Virus record (IMG/VR): IMGVR_UViG_3300017963_000107
Location: 1 to 44,307 of that record
Direction: 5' to 3' (one strand)
DNA: 44,307 bases
Origin: a virus
Part shown: positions 31,578 through 39,374 of the stretch, piece by piece
Numbering within the stretch: the stretch's first letter is position 1
How the letters are laid out: the number at the start of each line of letters is the position of its first letter
The notes under the pieces: model-generated
Databases searched by the model: none
Seen by the model: only the letters and a program-made list of their open reading frames with translations
Told to the model about the DNA's origin: nothing
Position numbers and translations under genes: made by a program

Positions 31578-32291
31578 TCAATAACCTCTTAAACCACCTG
31601 CGCTTCTAAAACCTTGATATGGAGATCTTGCGGTAGCAAGTCCACCTCCAGCCATTCCACCAGCCATTCCACTAAGTCCACCTCCACCCATTCCACCCAT
31701 CATTCCTGCTGCTTGCATTACAGAACCTATGCCTTGTTGAACACCTTGAGTGACTCCATAAATTCCAGCAGCTTTTGCTTGACCCACGCCTTGCATCAAA
31801 GGAGACAAAGCAGCGGCCTCACCAGTATATAAATTAGCTGTTCCAGTTGCAGCAGGATATCCGAATTGCCCAAGACCACCATACAAATTGTTCAACCATT
31901 GTTGATAATCTTGAGTAGCTAATCCTTGGCCGTATTGTGTCAAAGCCTTTTGTTGTGCGCCACTTAGCAATCCTCCTCTTGCAGCTGCGCCACGTTCCCT
32001 TGAATTTATACCCTCCTCCAAAGCAAATTGGTATCCTGGGCTTGCTTGGTATGCCTGCTCTGCTCCTCCTCCTAATAGAGCTTGCTCGTATGCTGGTAGA
32101 GCTCTCAATCCGAATTCTCTGTATGGAGAAAGTTGTTCTCTTGCTTTTCTTGTTCCTATTCTTTGAGCATTCATTGCATTTTCTATTGCCCTTTGTTGCG
32201 TTCCAGCTGCTTTTTTAGCTCCAATCGCTCCGACTGTTGCCCCTAAAAGTCCGCCTCCCCCACCTGTTATTGCTGACGCTGCTTTACCCAT
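31578..32291 (-). CDS. Ejection protein, gp7-like, 237 aa
   Basis: Opens with a Gly/Ala-rich segment. The middle S-P-G-Y-Q-F-A-L-E-E-G-x-N, R-G-A-A-A-R-G-G-L-L-S-G and Q-D-Y-Q-Q-W-L-N-N-L matches the DNA-transfer (gp7) type of podoviruses. It ends in a glycine/methionine-rich tail. It would be packed in the capsid and ejected to help the DNA cross the envelope. Confidence 0.8.
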   Translation of the reverse strand: MGKAASAITGGGGGLLGATVGAIGAKKAAGTQQRAIENAMNAQRIGTRKAREQLSPYREFGLRALPAYEQALLGGGAEQAYQASPGYQFALEEGINSRERGAAARGGLLSGAQQKALTQYGQGLATQDYQQWLNNLYGGLGQFGYPAATGTANLYTGEAAALSPLMQGVGQAKAAGIYGVTQGVQQGIGSVMQAAGMMGGMGGGGLSGMAGGMAGGGLATARSPYQGFRSAGGLRGY

Positions 32292-32685
32292 TTATTAATA
32301 ATGTTGTTATTTGTACATTGTCTTCCCTGACAAAACCAAATTTATCAAATTTTTTTAACATATTCTCTTCTTTTATATCTATTTCTAATCTGCAAGCTTT
32401 GTATCCCATTTCTTTAACTTTCTCTATAAGATTTTTTATTAAAAAATTCATACAATTAATTCTATTCTCTTTTTTTGCTTTTTTATTTCTTAAAATCCAA
32501 CTTATTATACAATAATCACTATCAGTCATATATATAAATCCACAACATAGTTTTTCATTATTGTTTTCTATCATTATGCCATTTGATGGTAAATAATCTG
32601 GCAATATTGGATTCATGCCCCAATCACTCCACCATTTGTACACATCTGGATAATCAAGCTCAAAATCAAACGACCTAGCTTCCAT
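32284..32685 (-). CDS. GNAT-like acetyltransferase, 133 aa
   Basis: The protein resembles the small GNAT-fold proteins often encoded just before podoviral gp7 genes: Y-K-W-W-S-D-W-G, L-P-S-N-G-I-M, C-G-F-I-Y-M-T-D-S and a final K-F-G-F-V-R-E-D. The acetyl-CoA loop is not clear. It overlaps the gp7-like gene by 8 bp. The target is unknown. Confidence 0.65.
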   Translation of the reverse strand: MEARSFDFELDYPDVYKWWSDWGMNPILPDYLPSNGIMIENNNEKLCCGFIYMTDSDYCIISWILRNKKAKKENRINCMNFLIKNLIEKVKEMGYKACRLEIDIKEENMLKKFDKFGFVREDNVQITTLLING

Positions 32686-32748
32686 TACTTACACCTATAA
32701 TTTACTGAAATTTTTTTCCTGAAACAACTAAAATAAAGTTGTATTTAT

Positions 32749-32777
32749 AATATAAATAATATTTTTTAATATGTCAA
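32749..32777 (-). promoter_or_regulatory. Promoter of the ejection and tail operon
   Basis: TTGACA (32777-32772), 17-bp spacer, TATATT (32754-32749). The -35 lies in a TTAATATGTCAA block that is the inverse of TTGACATATTAA at 32787-32798. So two divergent promoters share a 12-bp inverted repeat with the -35 boxes 9 bp apart. Confidence 0.65.
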
Positions 32778-32786
32778 TATTTTTTC

Positions 32787-32907
32787 TTGACATATTAAAA
32801 ACAATATGTTAAAATTATATTGTTTGCATTGTGGAATTAAAAAATATTGACATATTAATATACGTCGGCTACCCCACAATGCAAACTAAGGTAGCCGACA
32901 CTTTTTT
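32787..32907 (+). ncRNA. Promoter plus interleaved-arm leader RNA with terminator (copy 1 of the design)
   Basis: Promoter: TTGACA (32787-32792), 17 bp, TAAAAT (32810-32815). Predicted +1 is G32822, exactly the first base of arm A, GTTTGCATTGTGG (32822-32834). Then follow a 29-nt AU-rich loop with a third copy of TTGACATATTAA (32847-32858), arm B GTCGGCTACC (32864-32873), arm A' (32874-32886, no gap), 3 nt, arm B' (32890-32899) and T6 (32902-32907). B/B' plus T6 is an intrinsic terminator. A/A' is 13 perfect base pairs and crosses it. Three bases cannot easily span a 13-bp stem, so an exclusive switch is favoured. The 32919 gene starts 11 nt later. Confidence 0.75.
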
Positions 32908-32918
32908 ATATAAAAATT

Positions 32919-33182
32919 ATGAAAATAGTAGATTTTGTGCCATTATTTATAAATATTGCAATTGTTATTGTATTGATTTGTCTTGAAAAAGGAGGCAAAA
33001 TAACAAATTCGCAAACTATGAATTTTCTTACGTTTGCAAACATGGCATATTTAGGATATATTATTTTTTCTCCTATGTTAGAGAGGGATTTTTTTGGTCA
33101 TTATTGCAAAAATTCATACCAAAAAAACTCTTCGCCAAAATGGCAATATACCGGAGAGGAACAAATAAAAAGAGGAAGATAA
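32919..33182 (+). CDS. Small membrane protein after the switch-like leader, 87 aa
   Basis: Hydrophobic segments at about 7-22 and 38-52; a polar C-terminus follows. First gene of a rightward island in the leftward late region. The same frame continues beyond the TAA (33180-33182) for 22 coding-like codons (A-E-E-K-E-T-E-P-V-I-K-D-V-T and more) to a TGA at 33249. A nonsense mutation or stop read-through could link them. Function unknown. Confidence 0.6.
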   Translation: MKIVDFVPLFINIAIVIVLICLEKGGKITNSQTMNFLTFANMAYLGYIIFSPMLERDFFGHYCKNSYQKNSSPKWQYTGEEQIKRGR

Positions 33183-33261
33183 GCAGAAGAAAAAGAGACA
33201 GAACCAGTAATTAAAGACGTAACGCCGGCTCCAAGCAATTTAATTAATTGACAATAATAAT

Positions 33262-33474
33262 ATGGATACAAGAGAAAAAGTCGCCATTATAATGTGGAAC
33301 AAAAAAAATATGAAAAAAATATTAGAGAAAATATTAGAAAATGACAGCGAACTAATAAAAGAATTTGATATAATAATAGAAGAGTTGGGAGGAATAGAAA
33401 AGCTGGAAGAACTAAAAAATATAAACGAACTTTATAAATTTATTAAAAACATAAAACATGCAAAATATGAATAA
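33262..33474 (+). CDS. Hypothetical protein, 70 aa
   Basis: A 70-residue, charged, helical protein. It is in the accessory island and overlaps the next gene by 17 bp. No recognised motif. Confidence 0.6.
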   Translation: MDTREKVAIIMWNKKNMKKILEKILENDSELIKEFDIIIEELGGIEKLEELKNINELYKFIKNIKHAKYE

Positions 33475-33676
33475 TGATAATGATCAATTTATAGCTTTAG
33501 TGTTAATACCTTATATAATAAGCTTTTTTTTGGCAAGTGTAAAAGGAGTTGCTAGTTGCTTTGGTTATAAATTCTTTTATAGCTGGCATATGGCGTTGCT
33601 TCCTGCATATATAACTACTGCTTTATTTTCTTTTATAATCTTTTTTATTTTAGCAGGATGCGCATTTTCAGATTAA
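33458..33676 (+). CDS. Small membrane protein, 72 aa
   Basis: Hydrophobic stretches at about 12-28 and 45-68 flank a short loop. Start is the ATG at 33458 or 33467. Function unknown; part of the accessory island. Confidence 0.6.
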   Translation: MQNMNNDNDQFIALVLIPYIISFFLASVKGVASCFGYKFFYSWHMALLPAYITTALFSFIIFFILAGCAFSD

Positions 33677-33706
33677 TTTAATTAATTAAAACAATATTTA
33701 AATATT

Positions 33707-34309
33707 ATGATTATTTTTCGTTTCGGATCAACGTACATATTCTCTAAAAATTTACTAACCCTTGTTTTGTCTTTAACTTCATTTACAATAAATTATTTTA
33801 GAGAAAAATTTTTTAATTATACAATATGTACAAATGATACAAGTAAAGGAATTTATTTTTTAAATGAAAAAGGTGAGACTAATTTTCGCTTATGCGGATT
33901 TTGCAATAAAGCTAAATATGTATATTGCGTAAATCCGAGAGAAGATTTCAAGAAAAATATTGACTTTTCTATCTCTGAGATGGAATGTAATTTTAAATTA
34001 TATCAAGAAGAAAAAATAGAAAAAAAAACTTTTGAAAACAGATTGAACATTTTAAAGAATAATATTAGCTCTTTTGTACCCACAGTGCTTTCTTATGAGG
34101 AACGTCTTTATTTTAGTTTTCAATGTAACGACAATCCATTGAAATTTCCTATGGCATTTGATTATGAATTATTTGAAAAAATTGAGCTTGTAGACAATTT
34201 GCATGAAATATTAGACGATGCACGTAAACATTTATATATGCATAGTGGTAGGAATATTCCAAAATACTTATGGCGTGGAACCCAGAAATTTTTTGATGAA
34301 AAAGTTTAA
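33707..34309 (+). CDS. Hypothetical protein, 200 aa
   Basis: A 200-residue protein. The first 30 residues are moderately hydrophobic. The sequence has a C-G-F-C pair and no known domain. It is the last gene of the island and is convergent with the 34316 gene, 6 bp away. The island is a candidate moron, expressed separately from the virion genes. Confidence 0.65.
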   Translation: MIIFRFGSTYIFSKNLLTLVLSLTSFTINYFREKFFNYTICTNDTSKGIYFLNEKGETNFRLCGFCNKAKYVYCVNPREDFKKNIDFSISEMECNFKLYQEEKIEKKTFENRLNILKNNISSFVPTVLSYEERLYFSFQCNDNPLKFPMAFDYELFEKIELVDNLHEILDDARKHLYMHSGRNIPKYLWRGTQKFFDEKV

Positions 34310-34315
34310 ATGCTT

Positions 34316-34852
34316 TTAGCTATTAAACCCGACCTCAAAATATTCTTTTACTAAGTCATCAGTAGAGCTTCCCTCAAGAGTTAATTCAATATCAAAACCA
34401 TCAAGTGAAGTGTCTATTGATGTAGTAGCACAACTATCATCTCCATTAAAAGTAAAGATTTTCTGTGACGTTCCCAAATTAACAATTTTACATATTACCT
34501 TCCAGCAACCACCATTTTGGTTATTTGTTTGTGAAAAAATAATATTGCCATTTAATTTAACCTTTTTAGTTTTTGAGTTATTATTTGAAGCGTATTGACC
34601 GAATATAAAAATATCTATAACTTCAGTGTTTTTTTCTCTAAAAGCCTCCTGCCTTATTGAGAAACTATCAACACTTGTTTCTGATGACGATATGTTCCCA
34701 CTTGTTTCAGTACTTTTATGCAATGTTAAAGATAGTGAACCATCAAAATTTCCCAACAATCTTCTAAAAATATTTTGAAAGAATTCATACCATGATTGAC
34801 GTACTGATTTGTCTGTTATAGTCTCATTTATATTGGGAATTAATATTTTCAT
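34316..34852 (-). CDS. Hypothetical virion-region protein, 178 aa
   Basis: A beta-rich, Ser/Thr/Asn-rich protein with a helical start (S-W-Y-E-F-F-Q-N-I-F-R-R-L-L-G). It directly follows the gp10-like gene (1-bp overlap). Position corresponds to tail-tip or adaptor components, but no motif confirms this. Confidence 0.65.
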   Translation of the reverse strand: MKILIPNINETITDKSVRQSWYEFFQNIFRRLLGNFDGSLSLTLHKSTETSGNISSSETSVDSFSIRQEAFREKNTEVIDIFIFGQYASNNNSKTKKVKLNGNIIFSQTNNQNGGCWKVICKIVNLGTSQKIFTFNGDDSCATTSIDTSLDGFDIELTLEGSSTDDLVKEYFEVGFNS

Positions 34853-36288
34853 TAGTTATTACACTCTTCGAAATTAATAAAAGCACCAAGTATGTTTTTC
34901 TTTACTTTGTCAGATATTCTAATTTTAAATGTGAAGTTGTCAGAAAATCCTATGGGCCTAAAAACAACTCTGGTTTTGTATTCTCCTATTTTGCCTATTG
35001 TACGCCAAATTTCGTCTCCATATGTTCTTCCGCCATCTTTTGATATTTGCAACATAACCTGTGGATCTATATAATCACCTAATATGTCACCAACTCCAGT
35101 TTCTATATCTAAGTACAGTGCGCTTACTATAGCTCTTTTGAAATTATTAAATAAAATAGGAGTTATTATAGTAGTTATAAGTCTCTCGTTTCCTTCGGAG
35201 AATATTGAATCATCTAAATCATATAATATACCAGTTTTGAAATCTCCTATTAAATTATATTCGGAAAATCTAGCAAAACAATTACCAATCCATCTAGTAG
35301 TTATATTTTTAGAAGAATTCACGCTTTCCCTTTCATGCCATAATCCATTTGATAAGTCGTATTCAAATGTCAAATTTTTATCTGAAAAATTTAAGCAATA
35401 GAATTTGTGACCTTTAAATGAATAAGTAAACGCAGAAGCGTTTTCTATGTCTGAATTAGAAAAATTTTTTAATTCATTATCTATTGGAAATGTTGATATT
35501 TTTTGGTATTGATATCCACTTGCAGTATAAATATATCTGTCGTCTCCAATCCAAAATATTGATTTATCTATTCTTGCTACACTATCCCTTGAGGAACAAC
35601 CTCTATCCATAGATGCTCCATTGATTCGTTGGAATACTAAATTGCCTCCAACATTTTGGTAAACTTCTATAGTTCTTGAGCCAAAAGCCCACAGAGACCC
35701 TTGAAACTTTCTTATAGCTACAAGTTTGTCAGGCTCCCATTCTGCAGTTTGAAAATCCAAAGCATCAAAAACAGTGCTATCCCCTAGTTTAGAAAAGAAA
35801 AACTGATCGCTGTCTTTTTTTGAAAAAACTGTATAGTTATCAATAAAAGTTAAATCACTCGCAAGACTATAATCTGGATCAGTTATCTCTAAAAAAGTAT
35901 CCCCAGAAAAATTATACACAAAAGATCGGCCAACTTCTGTCAATATTGTTAACTGATTCCCGTTATTTGACAATCTAACTTTGTTTAAAGTAGTAGGCAA
36001 AGTTCCTTTTAATACTTTATTTAAATCAGCATCTATTTGATATAGAGAAGTACCAACAACTGCATATAAAAAATTGCCCATTACTTGCATTGCATAAACT
36101 GGCAATGACTCATCAAAAGTTAGAACTTGTCTAAGACCCGGAGAACTAAACAAGGATATTTCGCTCCTTGTGTCGTCATTAAATTCAGCGTACATATTGA
36201 CTACTCTCTGAGATGAGAGAGGAAGGCTATCAGTTTTATAAAATTGTTTTGCAAAATTTATTTTGTAAGATTGTATTGTCATAGCCAT
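34852..36288 (-). CDS. Packaged-DNA stabilization protein, P22 gp10-like
   Basis: A 478-residue tail-hub protein that closes the filled head below the portal and gp4. The pattern R-V-V-N-M-Y-A-E near 28-35, S-P-G-L-R near 49-53, and G-A-S-M-D-R-G-C with repeated beta-propeller-like strands (W-I-G-D-D-R-Y-I-Y) agree with the Phage_stabilise family. Length is close to P22 gp10 (472). It overlaps the gp4-like gene by 10 bp. Confidence 0.85.
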   Translation of the reverse strand: MAMTIQSYKINFAKQFYKTDSLPLSSQRVVNMYAEFNDDTRSEISLFSSPGLRQVLTFDESLPVYAMQVMGNFLYAVVGTSLYQIDADLNKVLKGTLPTTLNKVRLSNNGNQLTILTEVGRSFVYNFSGDTFLEITDPDYSLASDLTFIDNYTVFSKKDSDQFFFSKLGDSTVFDALDFQTAEWEPDKLVAIRKFQGSLWAFGSRTIEVYQNVGGNLVFQRINGASMDRGCSSRDSVARIDKSIFWIGDDRYIYTASGYQYQKISTFPIDNELKNFSNSDIENASAFTYSFKGHKFYCLNFSDKNLTFEYDLSNGLWHERESVNSSKNITTRWIGNCFARFSEYNLIGDFKTGILYDLDDSIFSEGNERLITTIITPILFNNFKRAIVSALYLDIETGVGDILGDYIDPQVMLQISKDGGRTYGDEIWRTIGKIGEYKTRVVFRPIGFSDNFTFKIRISDKVKKNILGAFINFEECNN

Positions 36289-37232
36289 CTCCTATTGTTT
36301 CTGTAGCTTGGAACTATTCTAAGAGTTCCATCATCATTGTCGGAACCTTGAGCCAAATTTAAATATCTGTCTGCATCAGCCTTAACTCTGTTCATTTGCT
36401 CTGTTGTTATTCCGTAATCTGTCATTAATTGATATGCTAGATTATATATAATAGCGTTCAGCCATTGTTGCGGAAAATCAGGAGTATCACTTACATTAAC
36501 AAAATTATCAAAATCAGGTTGAAAAGTGAAGTTTATAACTTGGTCAGTTTGTATCGGTGTGGACCAAACAAATAGCCTCCCTTTGTTTATTTCTGGTTTA
36601 TAATAATATTGGTTTGGATTTCCCAATGAATTTTTATTTGATAACCAAAAATACTTCTGTCTTGGAATTTTATAAAGTATAATTTCATTTGTGCTTGTCT
36701 GTTCCAACATAACATTAAGAATTTCTAAAGGCTTAGATATCTTGGTTGTATAAGCAAAAACATCCTTTCCAGATGCCGCGTTTCCGTCAATATTATCAAC
36801 TAATGCTATAGTATTTGCAACAGGAGCTCCGTCAACATTTGTCCAAAATATATAATTGTCATCTTTTATTATTCCTATAAAATCACCATCGCTTATTCCT
36901 TCCGAAGATGAAACTTGAATTGTGCCAGCTCCACTACTAACATTTGAAATTAATGATGTTCTTACATAATTTTCAGTACAATGATATCCATTTGACCCCA
37001 ATTCATATTCGTTAACTCCATATTGTAGAAAAAGAGTAGCTCTCTTGTCGTTCCATATATTATATCCGTAAGATTGCCAAGATTTAACTAATACATTCAA
37101 ATTTCTCTTAGCTATATCATAATCAGCGCTTGGTATAGTATCACGTATTGTAAATATCATAGCTTTTTGAAAAGCCATGTCTATTATATCTCCAGTGGTT
37201 AGAGTGAACGCTTTTACACCGCTTGTAGTCAC
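36279..37232 (-). CDS. Head-completion/tail accessory protein, P22 gp4-like
   Basis: A 317-residue protein starting with GTG at 37232. The N-terminal D-I-I-D-M-A-F-Q-K-A, L-N-V-L-V-K-S-W and Q-W-L-N-A-I-I-Y-N-L-A motifs match the gp4-like adaptors that bind beneath the portal. It is longer than P22 gp4 (about 166), as in many relatives with an inserted beta domain. The start overlaps the upstream stop (TAGTG). Confidence 0.75.
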   Translation of the reverse strand: MTTSGVKAFTLTTGDIIDMAFQKAMIFTIRDTIPSADYDIAKRNLNVLVKSWQSYGYNIWNDKRATLFLQYGVNEYELGSNGYHCTENYVRTSLISNVSSGAGTIQVSSSEGISDGDFIGIIKDDNYIFWTNVDGAPVANTIALVDNIDGNAASGKDVFAYTTKISKPLEILNVMLEQTSTNEIILYKIPRQKYFWLSNKNSLGNPNQYYYKPEINKGRLFVWSTPIQTDQVINFTFQPDFDNFVNVSDTPDFPQQWLNAIIYNLAYQLMTDYGITTEQMNRVKADADRYLNLAQGSDNDDGTLRIVPSYRNNRRWL

Positions 37233-37357
37233 TATTTTTTAGTTTTATAATTTGGTTTATTTTTCATTGACTGAGGCTTGCTTGATTTTTTTCCGTAATC
37301 CATTTTCTTATCTTTTTTTGAACACATCTTTTTTGATTGCATAACATTTCTTACCAT
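37232..37357 (-). CDS. Small basic protein, 41 aa
   Basis: ATG at 37357, stop TAG at 37234-37232 sharing a base with the next GTG. The product is strongly basic (14 Lys in 41 residues, MVRNVMQSKKMCSKKDKKMD then K-K-S-S-K-P). Many podoviruses carry such a short lysine-rich ORF at this place. Function unknown; could bind nucleic acid. Confidence 0.6.
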   Translation of the reverse strand: MVRNVMQSKKMCSKKDKKMDYGKKSSKPQSMKNKPNYKTKK

Positions 37358-37384
37358 GATTTTTTTTAAAAAAAATTAATAATA

Positions 37385-37636
37385 TTATCTACCTAATGAC
37401 TCGTCTAGACTATTTACAAACTTCTCAACTACAGGACCGGGAGGTCTAGGTATGGAAACAGATTGTATATCTTCTACAGACCTTTTAAACTCCTGAGGAT
37501 GTCTATAATCAAAATCTGATTTTTCTTTCAACAACCCGTCATATTGTAGGCGAGTATTAGAAGCATGCTCCACTCGTCCTGTTCCGTCTGTTACTACCAA
37601 ATAATCTCCAAATCTATACGGCGGGTTTACTCTCAT
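37385..37636 (-). CDS. Small head-region protein, 83 aa
   Basis: The sequence Y-R-F-G-D-Y-L-V-V-T-D-G-T-G-R-V with R-H-P-Q-E-F-K-R-S-V-E-D resembles a conserved small protein near the head-completion genes of podoviruses. Role unknown. Confidence 0.65.
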   Translation of the reverse strand: MRVNPPYRFGDYLVVTDGTGRVEHASNTRLQYDGLLKEKSDFDYRHPQEFKRSVEDIQSVSIPRPPGPVVEKFVNSLDESLGR

Positions 37637-37637
37637 A

Positions 37638-38327
37638 TTAGTGTAAGTCTTTTTGTAATGTTGATATTTTTAATACTGGATTTGAAGTATAACTATTTAT
37701 AACCCATCTTAAAACTCTAGGTGGCTCCTGAATATTTGTTAATGTGTCATCGGTCGCGTTTATAACTTCATTATCGGAACTATCAAACCATAATAAGCTG
37801 TCGTATATTCCCTCATATACACTCTCCCTTCCGTAATTCACATGAGGATAAGGATCAGACGGAGAATTCTGTATTGTGTAGTCTATGGTTCCAGTTCCAT
37901 TTATGTACGTCCATATACCCATATTTGATCCTCTCCAATTAACAAGTATGTATGGTAGAGAACTAACTTCGCATATACCTATACCCATTGTATCTGCTCC
38001 TATAGTTGCAGAAGGAACCACACTTACTACTTTAGTGAAATATTTTGTACTTTTTGTAGTTAAGTTTCCTCCTGGCAAATTTATAGTTTCAGTTATAGGA
38101 TAAATACCAAAAAATCCAGTTATAACAGCAGTTTTTAAACTATGGTCAGTAGCAGTGTTATTATTAATTGACACTTGATGACCTATTAAATCTGATGTCT
38201 CCTCTGTTGTAATCGGCCACGTATCTCCGGTGACGTTGGAGGCAAAATAATCTAAATCATATTTTGTTCCTCCTACGTCGTCTGGGCAACTTTGTAGCGT
38301 ATATTCTCTATAAGTTGGTTGTGTCAT
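37638..38327 (-). CDS. Hypothetical virion-region protein, 229 aa
   Basis: Mostly beta-rich and acidic, with no recognised motif. Located between the beta-helix protein and the small head protein. Probably virion-associated by position. Confidence 0.65.
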   Translation of the reverse strand: MTQPTYREYTLQSCPDDVGGTKYDLDYFASNVTGDTWPITTEETSDLIGHQVSINNNTATDHSLKTAVITGFFGIYPITETINLPGGNLTTKSTKYFTKVVSVVPSATIGADTMGIGICEVSSLPYILVNWRGSNMGIWTYINGTGTIDYTIQNSPSDPYPHVNYGRESVYEGIYDSLLWFDSSDNEVINATDDTLTNIQEPPRVLRWVINSYTSNPVLKISTLQKDLH

Positions 38328-38345
38328 TTTCTAACTTGTTAATTA

Positions 38346-39347
38346 TTATGGTATATAAGCATTAAGGTACTTTCCGTCAGTTCCAGTTCTTCTAACTTCC
38401 GGTACATCAGCCGCGGTCCAGTTTGCGCATCCGGTCATTTCCGTATCAGCATTTGTGCTCAGTAGAATAAATGATTCTAGAGACGCATGCGAACTTACAG
38501 CGGCTGTCATTTCTGCAGATCCAACATTTTGAAATGAAGTATCTTTAAATCTAACCGGAAGAACAATTGAATCTGAAGCATCATCCGATTTTACGAAAAG
38601 ATGAGTTGCAGAACTTGTTTTTGTTATTACCGAGCAATCATTAAAATTGTATCTACCACAAAATGTAGAACTAAATGTGTTCTTGAACTCAATTTGTGCT
38701 TCACTTGTAATTTCATTTGCACTAGCTTCATAACCAATTGATGAATTTATAAAATCAATGCCACCGCCTGAATCTAGTAGTAAAGCTCTGGTTCCAGCAT
38801 TTGCAACAGCAGCATTTGAGTATGCTCCGCTAATATTGCAGTTAATAAACAAGTTTCCAAGTCCACCACATTCAAGACAAACTTGAGCTTCATCTACATT
38901 GTTATTGGCAAGATCCATTCTTACATTGCTGAAAAAACAATGATCTGCTTCAACTTTAAACAAAGTTGATATATCTGAACCTACTGAGTCTTTTATTGAT
39001 GTAGTCTTTGCAAGTGATGATTGTGTTGACAAACCTACAAGATGCACTTGATCTTTATTCCAAATTATAGGCTCGTCTGTATAAAATGTTGAGTTTTCTT
39101 CGTTATCTTCCTCAAGAAATCCTCCGTCAGAAATCAAGTATATTGTATCATTTCTATAACTTCTTGCTCTTGACAATGCTTCATTAATAGTCTTGACTGG
39201 CTTGCTCAAAGTTCCTGGATTCCCGTCCGCTCCTCTTCTGAAGTCTGTAAATATTGACTTAGAATTTTTACCTACAGGAACTCCAGCAGGTACAATAGGC
39301 ACTCCTAAACTTGTTATTCCATTTGGAAAATTTGTAAAATCAATCAT
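38346..39347 (-). CDS. Beta-helix (pectate-lyase-like) structural protein, 333 aa
   Basis: Starts with F-P-N-G-I-T-S-L-G-V-P, then F-R-R-G-A-D-G-N-P-G-T-x-x-x-P-V-K-T-I-N-E-A-L, the usual opening of right-handed beta-helix phage proteins. Repeating short strands (H-C-F-F-S-N-V, N-L-F-I-N-C-N-I-S-G) follow. It is adjacent to the capsid gene, as are related proteins in other phages that may decorate the head. No catalytic residues assigned. Confidence 0.7.
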   Translation of the reverse strand: MIDFTNFPNGITSLGVPIVPAGVPVGKNSKSIFTDFRRGADGNPGTLSKPVKTINEALSRARSYRNDTIYLISDGGFLEEDNEENSTFYTDEPIIWNKDQVHLVGLSTQSSLAKTTSIKDSVGSDISTLFKVEADHCFFSNVRMDLANNNVDEAQVCLECGGLGNLFINCNISGAYSNAAVANAGTRALLLDSGGGIDFINSSIGYEASANEITSEAQIEFKNTFSSTFCGRYNFNDCSVITKTSSATHLFVKSDDASDSIVLPVRFKDTSFQNVGSAEMTAAVSSHASLESFILLSTNADTEMTGCANWTAADVPEVRRTGTDGKYLNAYIP

Positions 39348-39374
39348 TTTCTTTAAAAATTTAATTGTTATTAA

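Noticed and set aside
32822-32907. Classical H-type pseudoknot with both stems fully formed
   Set aside because: The 3-nt linker between A' and B' is too short to cross a 13-bp stem; alternative exclusive pairings are more plausible.
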